A program made the position numbers and the translations under genes. From Roseicyclus mahoneyensis (GTDB lineage: Bacteria > Pseudomonadota > Alphaproteobacteria > Rhodobacterales > Rhodobacteraceae), in assembly GCF_003148775.1 (NCBI RefSeq), contig NZ_QGGW01000007.1, positions 62,001 through 126,000 on the forward strand: DNA of 64,000 nt, read 5' to 3'. Below the pieces are notes generated by a model. That model was not told the DNA's origin. It saw only the letters and a list, made by a program, of their open reading frames with translations, and did no database searches. Below, piece by piece: positions 1-9,099 of this stretch; positions within the stretch are counted from its first letter, which is position 1; each line of letters begins with the position of its first letter.

Positions 1-486
1 GGCCAGCGTCTCGGTCACGTCCTCGAACCACGCATCCTCGCAGATCGGGATGCCGATGCGCAGCGGGCCGACGCGGACCGGCCCCGCCGGATCGCCGGCG
101 TGGTAATAACGCTTTTCGTCGAAGACCTTGTAATTCGGGAGGTGGTGCTTGAGCACCTGCGCCGCCACCTTGCCGCCCTGCAGCACGAAATAGGCGTTGA
201 AGGGCTTGTCCCCTCCCGGAAGCGGTCCGCCGATGCCGATGGCGGGGCCGTCGGCGCAATCGGCCGCTAGGTCCGCCAATACCCGCTGCACATCCGCTGC
301 AAAGGCCGGTTTGCGCACCAGATCCTGCAACTGGTAGCCGGTCAGGAACATCTCGGGGAACGCCACCATATCGGCGCCCGCGTCCTTGGCCTGCGACCAT
401 GCGGCGCGCGCCAACGCGGCATTGCCGCGCAGGTCGCCCACCGTGGGGTTCAGTTGTGCAAGGCTGAGGCGGAACCTGTCGGCCAT
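1..486 (-). CDS. nadE: Glutamine-dependent NAD+ synthetase, N-terminal part (cut by window edge)
   Basis: These are the first 162 codons of a gene that continues past the left edge. The visible part is the nitrilase-fold glutaminase domain, which frees ammonia from glutamine for the synthetase domain that makes NAD+ from deamido-NAD+. The Glu-Lys-Cys triad is visible in order: Glu in FPEMFLTGY, Lys in LKHHLPNYK, Cys in IPICEDAW. The ATG at 486 is chosen because AAAGGG lies six bases upstream of it; an in-frame ATG at 507 has no such site. The synthetase domain is outside the window, so an intact full-length enzyme is inferred, not seen. Confidence 0.85.
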   Translation of the reverse strand, partial: MADRFRLSLAQLNPTVGDLRGNAALARAAWSQAKDAGADMVAFPEMFLTGYQLQDLVRKPAFAADVQRVLADLAADCADGPAIGIGGPLPGGDKPFNAYFVLQGGKVAAQVLKHHLPNYKVFDEKRYYHAGDPAGPVRVGPLRIGIPICEDAWFEDVTETLA

Positions 487-669
487 GGCGAGCCCTTTCG
501 CGGTCATGTCGCGGCAGATGTAACAGAAACAACCCCGAGGCCAAGGGCGCGCATCCTCCGTCCGAGCGTGCCAAACCCGTTGCGCAGCCGCGCTCGACCC
601 CCTAGCTTGAGCGGCGCAGACTGACCGACAGGCCCCGGACAACAGGGGGGCAACAGAGGGGCGACAGCC

Positions 670-2205
670 GTGTCCAGCAAGACCCAGACCATGGCGATGC
701 TCGCCATGCTTCTTTCCTCGACCGCCGTCATGGCGCAAGATGCAGCAGCGCCCGCCGATGCCGTGCCCCAAGCGCAGGCCGAGGTCGAGGCCGTGCCGCT
801 GGTCACCGACATCCAGCAATACGACAACGGCGGCATCTACGAGGGCGAGTTTCGCAACGGCGTGCAGCACGGACAAGGCACCTACCGCCTGCCCAACGGC
901 TACCAATACACGGGCGAATGGGTCGATGGCGAGATTCGCGGCCATGGTCGCGCGACCTTTCCCGACGGCTCGATCTATGAGGGCGCCTTTGTCGCGGGCC
1001 GACCCGAGGGGACTGGCCGCATCACCTTTTCCGATGGCTCCACCTACGAGGGCGACTGGGCAGAGGGACGCATCCACGGCAGCGGCACCGCCTCCTATTC
1101 CAACGGCGTCGCCTACACGGGCGAATTCCGCAACGCGCTGCACCACGGGCAGGGTGTCATGACCGGCCCGGGTGGCTACCGCTACGAAGGTCAGTGGCAA
1201 GACGGCATCAAGCAGGGGCAGGGCACGATCACCTATCCCGACGGCGCGACCTATGCGGGTGGTTTCGTCGCGGGCCAACGCTCCGGCACCGGCCGGCTGG
1301 TGATGCCCGATGGCGTCACCTTCGATGGCGAATGGGCCGAAGGGCAGATCAACGGCACGGGTGTGCTGACCCAGCCCAATGGCGATGTCTACGAGGGTAC
1401 GCTGGCGGCTGGCCAGCGTCAGGGCACCGGCACCGTGCGCTACGCAAATGGCGACATATACGAGGGTGAGTTTGCCGACGACCAACGCCATGGCACCGGC
1501 ACCTTCACCGCGACCGACGGCTACAGCTACACCGGGCAATGGGCCGAGGGTCGCATAGAGGGCCAGGGCCGCGTGACCTATCCCGACGGGGCGGTCTATG
1601 AGGGCGCCTTTGCGGGTGACCTCGCGCATGGCACGGGCACCATCACCTATCCAGATGGCTCAAGCTACACCGGCGACTGGGTCGAGGGCGTAATCCAGGG
1701 CACAGGCACCGCAACCTACGCCAATGGCCTGACCTATGTCGGCCAGTTCCTGAACGCGCGCCAGCACGGTCAGGGCGTGATGAGCCATCCCGACGGCTAC
1801 CGCTACGAAGGCCAGTGGGAAGACGGGCTGCGCCACGGGCAGGGCCGCGCGACCTATACCGACGGGTCGCTCTATGACGGAACCTTCGTGCGGGGCGACC
1901 GTTCGGGGCAGGGGCGGCTCACCATGCCCGAGCCCAACGCCTTTTCCTATGTCGGCGAATGGGCGGACGGCGAAATCAACGCCTTCGGCATTGCCACGTA
2001 TTCCAATGGCGATGTCTACGAGGGCCGCTTCGTCGATGGCCGCCGCGAGGGCGAAGGCACGATGCGCTACGCCACCGGCGAGGTGCTCCGCGGCACATGG
2101 GAGGGCGGGTTGCCCACCGAAGGCGCGGCGGTAGATGGCCCTGCACCCGCGGCGGACCCCGACACCACCGAGGCGACGACAGCCCCTGAGGCACCCGCGC
2201 AATAA
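670..2205 (+). CDS. Secreted MORN-repeat protein, 18 repeats
   Basis: A 511-residue protein with a signal peptide (hydrophobic stretch about residues 8-22, likely cleavage after VMAQ) followed from residue 57 by 18 near-perfect 23-residue MORN units (pattern YEGxFxxGxxHGxGxxxYxDG) and a partial nineteenth. A Pro/Ala/Thr-rich tail ends the protein. MORN units form a beta-hairpin ribbon that usually binds membranes or partner proteins; export suggests a periplasmic or surface role, but no catalytic domain is visible. Repeats 1-9 and 10-18 correspond unit by unit, so the gene arose by duplication of a nine-unit block. Repeat 16 carries two extra residues. The GTG at 670 follows AGGGG by eight bases; an ATG at 691 has no ribosome site. 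The gene stands alone, ending in a hairpin shared with the convergent neighbour. Substrate and partner are unknown. Confidence 0.85.
   Translation: MSSKTQTMAMLAMLLSSTAVMAQDAAAPADAVPQAQAEVEAVPLVTDIQQYDNGGIYEGEFRNGVQHGQGTYRLPNGYQYTGEWVDGEIRGHGRATFPDGSIYEGAFVAGRPEGTGRITFSDGSTYEGDWAEGRIHGSGTASYSNGVAYTGEFRNALHHGQGVMTGPGGYRYEGQWQDGIKQGQGTITYPDGATYAGGFVAGQRSGTGRLVMPDGVTFDGEWAEGQINGTGVLTQPNGDVYEGTLAAGQRQGTGTVRYANGDIYEGEFADDQRHGTGTFTATDGYSYTGQWAEGRIEGQGRVTYPDGAVYEGAFAGDLAHGTGTITYPDGSSYTGDWVEGVIQGTGTATYANGLTYVGQFLNARQHGQGVMSHPDGYRYEGQWEDGLRHGQGRATYTDGSLYDGTFVRGDRSGQGRLTMPEPNAFSYVGEWADGEINAFGIATYSNGDVYEGRFVDGRREGEGTMRYATGEVLRGTWEGGLPTEGAAVDGPAPAADPDTTEATTAPEAPAQ
838..1458 (+). repeat. MORN block A (repeats 1-9)
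   Basis: Nine 69-base units. Each aligns best with the unit 621 bases downstream in block B, for example the unit with HHGQGVMTGPGGYR against the one with QHGQGVMSHPDGYR. Confidence 0.8.
1459..2085 (+). repeat. MORN block B (repeats 10-18)
   Basis: Second copy of the nine-unit block. It is six bases longer than block A because of a two-codon insertion in repeat 16 (MPEPNAFS where block A has MPDGVT). Confidence 0.8.
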
Positions 2206-2229
2206 GGGCCGGAGCCTGCGCTCCGACCC
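2206..2229. terminator. Hairpin between convergent genes
   Basis: GGG-C-CGGAGC, loop CTGC, GCTCCG-A-CCC: a nine-pair stem with one internal mismatch, immediately after the MORN stop and just before the stop of the convergent oxidoreductase gene. There is no T-tract, so a Rho-independent role is uncertain. Confidence 0.45.
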
Positions 2230-2237
2230 GTCCGTCA

Positions 2238-3119
2238 TCAACCGCGCAACAGATCCGCATTGGCGGCGAGCCATGCCGAAAGCCGCTGCGGGGCACGACC
2301 CGACAGGCGCTCCACATGGCCGGTGACAGTGGCCATCCGCCCCTCGCGCGCGGCGCGGTCCGCGCCCACCAGCAGGGCCGCCAAGGGTGCGGGCACGCCT
2401 GCGCCGGTCAGCGTCGCCTCCAGTGCGGCATCCTCCATCGGCACGACAGCGATGTCGGTTCCCAGCGCTGCATTGATCGCGGCGAATTGCTCGGGCACGG
2501 TTTGCGCCTCGGGGCCGGACAGCTCGTAGGTGGCACTGTCTTTCTCTTCCAGCAGGGCTCCGGCGGCGGCGGAGGCGAAATCGGCGCGCGCGCCATGGGC
2601 GATGCGCCCCTCGGCCGCCGAGGTCAGATGCGCGCTATGGACCAGCGCCGAGGGCAGGCTGAGGGAAAGGTTCTCGAAATACCAATTGTTGCGCAGGATC
2701 GTGTAGCCCAAGCCGCTGGCCTTGATCGCCTGCTCCGTGGCCAGATGGTCGGGCGCGAAAAAGATCGGATGGTCGGCCGCAGGCGCTGGCATCGAGGTAT
2801 AGACCACATGGCCCACGCCCGCGCGGGCGGCAGCGGCCACGGCGGCCAGATGCTGGCGCTGCCGCGTGCCCGCGCCGTCCAGCGCGTCCGTTGAGATGAT
2901 CAACAGCCGCTCGACCCCGGCAAATGCGGCATCGAGGCTGGCGGGATCTTCGAAATCGACGCGAACGGGCGTCGCGCCGGCGATGGCCAGCGCTGCCGGA
3001 CTGCGGCTGCCCGCGCGCAGGTCGGTCGCGCCGCGCGCCATCAGTTCGGCCAGCACGAGCCGGCCAAGCGCCCCGCCCGCGCCGGTGACGAGGATCGGGG
3101 AAGTGAGGTGGTCCGTCAT
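2238..3119 (-). CDS. NAD(P)-binding oxidoreductase, NmrA/quinone-reductase type atypical SDR
   Basis: A 293-residue Rossmann protein. The N-terminal ILVTGAGGALG nucleotide-binding loop, the RVDFEDPAS segment and the TSMP strand are typical of the NmrA / QorB (YtfG-like) atypical short-chain dehydrogenases, which bind NAD(P)H and often reduce quinones or act as redox sensors. It is transcribed divergently from an HxlR regulator, an arrangement usual for HxlR/QorR systems where the regulator senses electrophiles or quinones and controls the reductase. The shared 105-base gap holds nested inverted repeats. Substrate is not determined by the sequence. Confidence 0.8.
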   Translation of the reverse strand: MTDHLTSPILVTGAGGALGRLVLAELMARGATDLRAGSRSPAALAIAGATPVRVDFEDPASLDAAFAGVERLLIISTDALDGAGTRQRQHLAAVAAAARAGVGHVVYTSMPAPAADHPIFFAPDHLATEQAIKASGLGYTILRNNWYFENLSLSLPSALVHSAHLTSAAEGRIAHGARADFASAAAGALLEEKDSATYELSGPEAQTVPEQFAAINAALGTDIAVVPMEDAALEATLTGAGVPAPLAALLVGADRAAREGRMATVTGHVERLSGRAPQRLSAWLAANADLLRG

Positions 3120-3122
3120 CGT

Positions 3123-3177
3123 GGTCTCCGGTCTTGTTTTGGTTTCTGGTCTCAGTTAGAGACTGCAAGCGGAGACC
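3123..3177. promoter_or_regulatory. Nested GGTCTC inverted repeats, candidate HxlR operator
   Basis: Outer repeat GGTCTCCG (3123-3130) with CGGAGACC (3170-3177), and inner repeat GTCTC-AGTTA-GAGAC (3149-3163). Both are perfect and share the GTCTC half-site. They fill the gap between the divergent oxidoreductase and HxlR genes. Confidence 0.5.
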
Positions 3178-3224
3178 GCCAGAAGGCACGTTCACCTGCC
3201 AAGGTAACATCGAAGGAACCGCCC

Positions 3225-3635
3225 ATGACGACCAAGACATCGGCGGCCGTCTGCATCGACGGCTGGTCGGGCGATCTTGACACCTGCCCGGTCCGGCAGG
3301 TGCTCGATCGCATTGGGGATCGCTGGTCGCTCCTGCTTTTGCTGACGCTCAAGGACGCGCCGCATCGGTTCAACGCGCTGGGCCGTGCCATCCCCGACAT
3401 TTCGCGCCGGATGCTGGCGGGGACGCTCAAGACGCTGGAGGCCGACGGGCTGATATGGCGGTCGGTCGAGGCGACGACGCCGCCATCGGTGACCTATGGC
3501 CTGACCGCGCGTGGTCTGTCACTGATCATGGCCCTCGGTCCGCTGGTCGAATGGGCTTTTGCGCAGGCACCTGCGATCCTTGCGGACCGCAGGCGTGCGG
3601 GCGGTGCGGTCAGTGGCGTAGCTATCGCACCCTAG
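3225..3635 (+). CDS. HxlR-family winged-helix transcriptional regulator
   Basis: 136 residues. After a short N-terminus comes the HxlR signature: CPVRQVLDRIGDRWSLLLL, then RFNALGRAIPDIS with the recognition helix RRMLAGTLKTLEADG and the wing around TPPSVTYGLTARG. The cysteine at the start of the domain is the residue that in related regulators senses thiol-reactive compounds (family knowledge). The ATG at 3225 follows GAAGGA by five to six bases; longer in-frame extensions would run through the intergenic operator region. It probably represses both itself and the divergent reductase. Confidence 0.85.
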   Translation: MTTKTSAAVCIDGWSGDLDTCPVRQVLDRIGDRWSLLLLLTLKDAPHRFNALGRAIPDISRRMLAGTLKTLEADGLIWRSVEATTPPSVTYGLTARGLSLIMALGPLVEWAFAQAPAILADRRRAGGAVSGVAIAP

Positions 3636-3700
3636 CGTGACGACGATCCCTGCGCGGAGCGATTCGTCGACGGCCGGGGCCCGCCGCCGATCCCTCCGCA

Positions 3701-3716
3701 CCGACAAAAGTGTCGG
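3701..3716. other. Small perfect hairpin
   Basis: CCGACA-AAAG-TGTCGG, a six-pair stem with a four-base loop in the region between the HxlR gene and the next gene on the other strand. It may act with the hairpin at 3736-3768 as a convergent terminator pair. Confidence 0.4.
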
Positions 3717-3735
3717 GTCCGATGCGGTTGCAACA

Positions 3736-3768
3736 CTGGCCCAGCCGCGTGTTTCACGGCTGCGCCAG
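3736..3768 (-). terminator. Hairpin after the secreted-protein gene
   Basis: A 12-base arm starting CTGGCCCAGCCG pairs with CGGCTGCGCCAG across a nine-base loop, with one mismatch. It begins nine bases past the stop at 3778 on the minus strand. No T-tract follows. Confidence 0.45.
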
Positions 3769-3777
3769 TCCTGCCGC

Positions 3778-4317
3778 TCAGTTCAGGCGGTCGACCACCG
3801 CTTGCGCGAAGGCGTCGACCAGCAGGTGATAGGTCACGCTGTCGTCGGCGTTCAGCATCATGGTCTGCCCGGCTGGGACCACCACGTTGGCGGTTTCCAG
3901 CGACACGCTCAACTCGTAGCCGTCGGCGTTGCTGTTGTCGGCGAGGTCCACGATATTCACCTGTCCGACCAGGACCGCATCCCCGAGGTTCAGAGCCCGC
4001 CCGAAAGAGTTGGTCAGCTCGACCTCGCGGATGTCGACGAGGATGGTCGATCCGTCCTTTGGCTCGGAGTTATTGGCGCTGGTGATGTTTTGCGTCGCCG
4101 CACGCTCCTCTTCGGTCATCAGGCCGCTGACCCGCGCAGCGATCGCGGCTTCGAGATCGGCCTCCAGGTTGCCCCAGTACAGGGCGGCCGCTTCGTTCTG
4201 GATCGCGGAGACGTCGGCCGTCACGTCGATTTCCCGGATCTGGTCGACAGCGGCAAAGGCCGCCGTGGACAGCAGGAGGGCAAGCGCGGAGGCGCCGAAT
4301 TTCATGTGGGTTTTCAT
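3778..4317 (-). CDS. Exported protein of unknown function
   Basis: 179 residues from the ATG at 4317. The N-terminus is a clear signal peptide (MKTHMKFGASALALLLSTAA, cleavage likely after AAFA). The mature part is acidic, with a helical stretch rich in Ala/Glu/Leu (about residues 35-65) followed by beta-like segments such as STILVDIREVEL and VLVGQVNIVDL. I do not recognise a family. Starts at 4329 or 4305 are also possible; 4317 keeps a GGAA about eight bases upstream. The gene is monocistronic, with the sulfur-activation operon ending upstream of it on the same strand. Confidence 0.65.
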   Translation of the reverse strand: MKTHMKFGASALALLLSTAAFAAVDQIREIDVTADVSAIQNEAAALYWGNLEADLEAAIAARVSGLMTEEERAATQNITSANNSEPKDGSTILVDIREVELTNSFGRALNLGDAVLVGQVNIVDLADNSNADGYELSVSLETANVVVPAGQTMMLNADDSVTYHLLVDAFAQAVVDRLN

Positions 4318-4412
4318 GTCATGTTCCATCGTAAGCGCGCGCGGACATGCTCGCCTTACGTGATCCAACCCGCCCGAACGCCGAAACGTTCCCCACCGCG
4401 TCGGGCTTTACG

Positions 4413-4440
4413 CAAAAGGGCGACCCGCAGGCCGCCCTTC
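4413..4440 (-). terminator. Rho-independent terminator of the sulfate-activation gene
   Basis: Read on the minus strand: AAGGGCGGCC, loop TGCG, GGTCGCCCTT then TT. This is a ten-base arm pair with one mismatch followed by a short T run, 25 bases after the stop at 4464. Confidence 0.7.
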
Positions 4441-4463
4441 GTGCAATCCGGGAAACGCGCGCG

Positions 4464-6527
4464 TCAGGCCGCGATCAGGCCCATCGATTCGAGCTTCAGC
4501 AGCACCTGCTGGGCGCAGTAATCCACGTCCATTCCCTCGGTATCGACCACCAGTTCGGCCGCTGTCGGCGCCTCGTAGGGGTCGGAGATCCCGGTAAACT
4601 CCTTGATCTTGCCTTCACGCGCCAGCTTGTAGAGTCCCTTGCGGTCGCGGCGTTCGCATTCCTCGAGACTGGTGGCCACATGCACTTCGATGAAGGCACC
4701 GAAGGCCTCGATCATCTCGCGCACGGCGCGGCGCGTGGCGGTATAGGGTGCGATCGGTGCGCAGATGGCGATGCCGCCGTTCTTGGTGATCTCGGAGGCG
4801 ACATAACCGATGCGGCGGATGTTGATGTCGCGGTGTTCCTTGCTGAACCCCAACTCGCTCGACAGATGCTTGCGCACCACATCGCCATCGAGCAGCGTCA
4901 CGGGGCGGCCGCCTTGTTCCATCAGCTTGACCATCATCGCGTTGGCGATGGTCGATTTGCCCGACCCGGACAGGCCGGTGAAGAACACCGTGAACCCTTG
5001 CTGGCTGCGCGGTGGTGAGGTGCGGCGCAGTTCCTTGACCACCTCGGGGAAGGAGAACCACTCGGGAATATCCAACCCCTCGCGCAGGCGGCGGCGCAAC
5101 TCGGTGCCGGAAATGTCGAGGATCGTATCGCCCTCGGGCACCTCGTTGGCAGGGTAATATTGCGCCTTTTCCTGTACGTAGACCATGTGCTTGAAGTCGA
5201 CCATCTCAAGCCCGATCTCGGCCTCGTGGGTCTTGAACAGCACTTGCGCGTCATAAGGGCCGTAAAAATCGACGCCTTGGCTGTTCTTGCCGGGGCCGGC
5301 ATGGTCGCGGCCGACGATGAAATGGGTGCAGCCGTGGTTCTTGCGGATCAGGCCGTGCCAGACCGCCTCGCGCGGGCCGGCCATCCGCATGGCAAGGTTC
5401 AAAAGGCTCATCGTGGTGGTGGCCGAAGGATACTTGTCCAGCACCGCCTCGTAGCAGCGGACGCGGGTGAAATGGTCCACGTCACCCGGCTTGGTCATCC
5501 CCACGACGGGGTGGATCAACAGGTTCGCCTGCGCTTCCTTGGCGGCGCGGAAGGTCAGTTCCTGATGCGCGCGGTGCAGCGGGTTGCGGGTCTGGAAGGC
5601 CACGATCTTGCGCCAGCCCAGCTTGCGGAAATAGGCGCGCAACTCGTTGGGCGTGTCGCGGCGGGCGCGGAAATCGTAGTGCACCGGCTGCTGGATGCCG
5701 GTGATGGCGCCGCCCAGATAGACCGGGCCCGCGACATGGTGCAGGTAGTTGACGGCCGGATGCGCCACATCATCGGCGCCATAGACCATCAGCGCCTCGC
5801 GCGCCTTGTTGGGGATGTATTTGTCGCTGATCGACAGGATGGCAAGGATCACACCCTCGGCGTCGCGCAGCGCGATGTCCTGTCCCGGTTCGACCTTTCC
5901 TGCGAAATCCTCGGACACGTCCAGCGTGATCGGCATCGGCCAGAGTGCGCCATCGGCCAGCCGCATGGTTTCCACGACGCTTTCGTAGTCGTCTTTCCCG
6001 AGGAAGCCCTTGAGCGGGTTGAACCCGCCGTTCATCAGCAATTCCAGATCGCAGGTCTGGCGCGGCGTCAGGTCCCACGACACGAGGTCTGCCGCCTCGC
6101 GCTTGAGCTTTTGCGCGCTGTCGGCGGAGACATAGAGTTCCGGGATCGGGGCAAGGTGGTTCTGCATCATCAGGGTCCTGGTCTTGAGGGAAGGAAGGCC
6201 GCTGCCCGTGCCGGTCAGTTCGGCGTGAAGGGCATCGTATTCGGCTAGCTTTCGGGCAAGGAAACGGTCGGTCAGGCGCGCCTTTTCTGCGGCCCCGCGC
6301 GCGGTCAGTGCATAGGCCACGCGCGACCGGCGGTCGGCACTGTCGCGGTCGGAAAGACGCACCAGCCCGGCGTCGGTCACCGCGCGCAACAGCGCGTTGA
6401 GCCGCCCGAGGCTGATATCGAGCGCCTGTGCTGTCGCGCGCTGCGACGCCTCCGGCGCCAGATCGAGCTGGCGCAGGAGACGGAAGAGCAGGTCTTCCTC
6501 GGGCAGGGTGGTCGCGGCGGCGGGCAT
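4464..6527 (-). CDS. HTH-ATP sulfurylase-APS kinase fusion
   Basis: 687 residues in three parts. Residues about 10-105 form a winged-helix domain like the small EPS-associated MarR-type regulators (ISLGRLNALLRAVTDAGLV, then KARLTDRFLARKLAEY). Residues about 121-500 are ATP sulfurylase, with QTRNPLHRAH at 312-321 and GRDHAG at 406-411. Residues 510-687 are APS kinase, with the P-loop GLSGSGKS at 518-525 and LLDGD. The enzyme parts turn sulfate and ATP into APS and then PAPS. Usual Sat-CysC proteins lack the HTH. An internal ATG pair (6170/6167) preceded by AGGA could start a shorter enzyme-only product, so two products are possible. Two matching palindromes precede the long start, suggesting autoregulation. 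Fusion versus a lost stop codon cannot be decided from one genome. Confidence 0.85.
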   Translation of the reverse strand: MPAAATTLPEEDLLFRLLRQLDLAPEASQRATAQALDISLGRLNALLRAVTDAGLVRLSDRDSADRRSRVAYALTARGAAEKARLTDRFLARKLAEYDALHAELTGTGSGLPSLKTRTLMMQNHLAPIPELYVSADSAQKLKREAADLVSWDLTPRQTCDLELLMNGGFNPLKGFLGKDDYESVVETMRLADGALWPMPITLDVSEDFAGKVEPGQDIALRDAEGVILAILSISDKYIPNKAREALMVYGADDVAHPAVNYLHHVAGPVYLGGAITGIQQPVHYDFRARRDTPNELRAYFRKLGWRKIVAFQTRNPLHRAHQELTFRAAKEAQANLLIHPVVGMTKPGDVDHFTRVRCYEAVLDKYPSATTTMSLLNLAMRMAGPREAVWHGLIRKNHGCTHFIVGRDHAGPGKNSQGVDFYGPYDAQVLFKTHEAEIGLEMVDFKHMVYVQEKAQYYPANEVPEGDTILDISGTELRRRLREGLDIPEWFSFPEVVKELRRTSPPRSQQGFTVFFTGLSGSGKSTIANAMMVKLMEQGGRPVTLLDGDVVRKHLSSELGFSKEHRDINIRRIGYVASEITKNGGIAICAPIAPYTATRRAVREMIEAFGAFIEVHVATSLEECERRDRKGLYKLAREGKIKEFTGISDPYEAPTAAELVVDTEGMDVDYCAQQVLLKLESMGLIAA

Positions 6528-6542
6528 GGGGTGCTCAGAGTT

Positions 6543-6558
6543 TGTTCATGATTGAACA
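6543..6558. promoter_or_regulatory. Palindromic operator 1, TGTTCA-N4-TGAACA
   Basis: Perfect six-base inverted half-sites around TGAT, 15 bases upstream of the fusion gene's start codon. It matches the site at 6590-6605 in 18 of 22 positions when read in the opposite orientation. Confidence 0.7.
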
Positions 6559-6589
6559 TACATGCGAGGCGCAGCTATGAAAAGGGGTA

Positions 6590-6605
6590 TGTTCAAACTT
6601 GAACA
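6590..6605. promoter_or_regulatory. Palindromic operator 2, TGTTCA-N4-TGAACA
   Basis: TGTTCA-AACT-TGAACA, extendable to seven-base arms. Its centre lies 47 bases from that of operator 1. The two sites bracket the likely promoter of the HTH-sulfurylase-kinase gene. Confidence 0.7.
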
Positions 6606-6647
6606 GATTGTTGCCGAATCCGCACGAAACGCTCTTGATCGCGCTGC

Positions 6648-7405
6648 TCAGCCCAGCCCATGCGCTGCGATCGCCGCCCAGATCCGGTCCATCACCGGAT
6701 CGTCGCTGCGCGCGGTTGCGCCGCGTTTGACCTTTGGCAGGTCCAGCGGCGTGCCATTCCGGTCCAGCCGCCCGGTGCCCATATGGATATGCCCACCGGC
6801 TGCCAGCAGCAGCCAGCGCCCGCCGCACCGTGCCGCGGGGTGCGTCAGCTCCAGCAGGGCGCGCCGCATCGCAAGGCTCTGCGCCCCGGGCCAGAGAATG
6901 CGAAACGTGTCGGGGTGTGGAATGGGCGCGCTGTCGGCAAGGCCTGCGGCCCCGGTTCCTCGATCAGCCGCCGAAGGACCAGCCCTGCAAGATGGCCAAG
7001 CCGCGCGTGCCACCTTTGGCGGGGTGTCGTCCTCAGGCCCGGCACCTCCCGGAAGACATGATCGGGCGGCCTGCAGTCGATATTGACGGCCAGGCCCTTC
7101 AGCGCCACATCCGCTGCCGCGCCATCGAAGATCGGGGCGGTGCCGCGGCTGTCGGACAGCGGGCTTTCCAGCGCAAAAAGCACGGTGTGGAGCGCGCGGG
7201 GGATTTCACCGGGATTTCGCGCAAGGTGCGGGCCCCAGAGCGGCGCGAGCAGGCGCGCGCGGTCAAGGCCCGACAAATCGTCGACATGTGCCCGGATGGA
7301 CGCCGGGTCGATATTGTCGCGAAGCGGGTCTGCGGTGACGCTGCGCAGCCACGCAACGGCCGCAGACGAAGGGAAGGGTTGTGGCGTCTCTGTCCTGTCG
7401 CGCAC
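6648..7405 (-). pseudogene. Frameshifted gene of unknown function
   Basis: Two overlapping frames together look like one protein of about 250 residues. The first frame runs from a GTG at 7405 through ...RWHARLGHLAG and LIEEPG. After about 6915-6945 coding character moves to the other frame, starting near HPDTFRILWPGAQ and ending DRIWAAIAAHGLG at 6648. Joining them needs one missing base (or a -1 shift). The GTG sits 22 bases after trxB, so the gene was probably co-transcribed with it; GGGAGGA abuts the GTG, leaving the exact start unsure. No family recognised. A sequencing error is as likely as true decay. Confidence 0.5.
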
Positions 7406-7426
7406 TCCTCCCGTTGCAGACGCGGA

Positions 7427-8580
<1,154 letters not shown>

Positions 8581-8598
8581 TCGAGGGGACCGGACAAG

Positions 8599-9099
8599 AT
8601 GCCACAGACCAAGCTCGACCCGATCGACCGGAAAATCCTGTCCGAACTGCAGGACGATGGCCGCATGACCAATGTCGAACTGGCCAAGCGTGTGGGCATT
8701 TCCGCCCCGCCCTGCCTGCGCCGCGTCCGCACTCTGGAAGAGGCTGGCTTCATCCGCGGTTATCACGCCGATGTCGATCCTCGCATGTTGGGATTCGAGG
8801 TGCAGGTCTTTGCCATGGTTGGTCTGCACAGCCAGGCCGAGGCCGATCTGATCGCCTTCGAGAACCGCTGCCGCGACTGGCCGCTGGTCCGCGAATGCCA
8901 CATGCTGAACGGCGAGATCGATTTCATCCTGAAATGCGTTGCCCCGGACCTCTCCACCTTCCAGAGCTTTTTGACCGGTCAACTGACCGCTGCGCCCAAT
9001 GTGGCCAGCGTCCGCACCTCGCTGGTGATCCGCGGCGCCAAGGATGCGCCGGGCGTGCCCTTCGATGTGCTGGAAGACCGTCTGGGCCAGACGGCATGA
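8599..9099 (+). CDS. Lrp/AsnC-family transcriptional regulator
   Basis: 166 residues. The N-terminal HTH (LDPIDRKILSELQDDGRM, then VGISAPPCLRRVRTLEEAG) is followed by the linker IRGYHADVDPRMLG and an RAM effector domain, the usual Lrp plan of amino-acid-sensing octamers or dimers. The ATG at 8599 is preceded by GAGGGG 10-12 bases upstream. Its stop overlaps the start of the TPR-sulfotransferase gene (ATGA), so the two are translationally coupled. It is divergent from trxB. Ligand unknown. Confidence 0.9.
   Translation: MPQTKLDPIDRKILSELQDDGRMTNVELAKRVGISAPPCLRRVRTLEEAGFIRGYHADVDPRMLGFEVQVFAMVGLHSQAEADLIAFENRCRDWPLVRECHMLNGEIDFILKCVAPDLSTFQSFLTGQLTAAPNVASVRTSLVIRGAKDAPGVPFDVLEDRLGQTA

Noticed and set aside
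838-2085. Regular 69-base repeats considered as a CRISPR or satellite array
   Set aside because: The period is a multiple of three, the frame stays open, and each unit encodes a MORN motif; there are no spacers.
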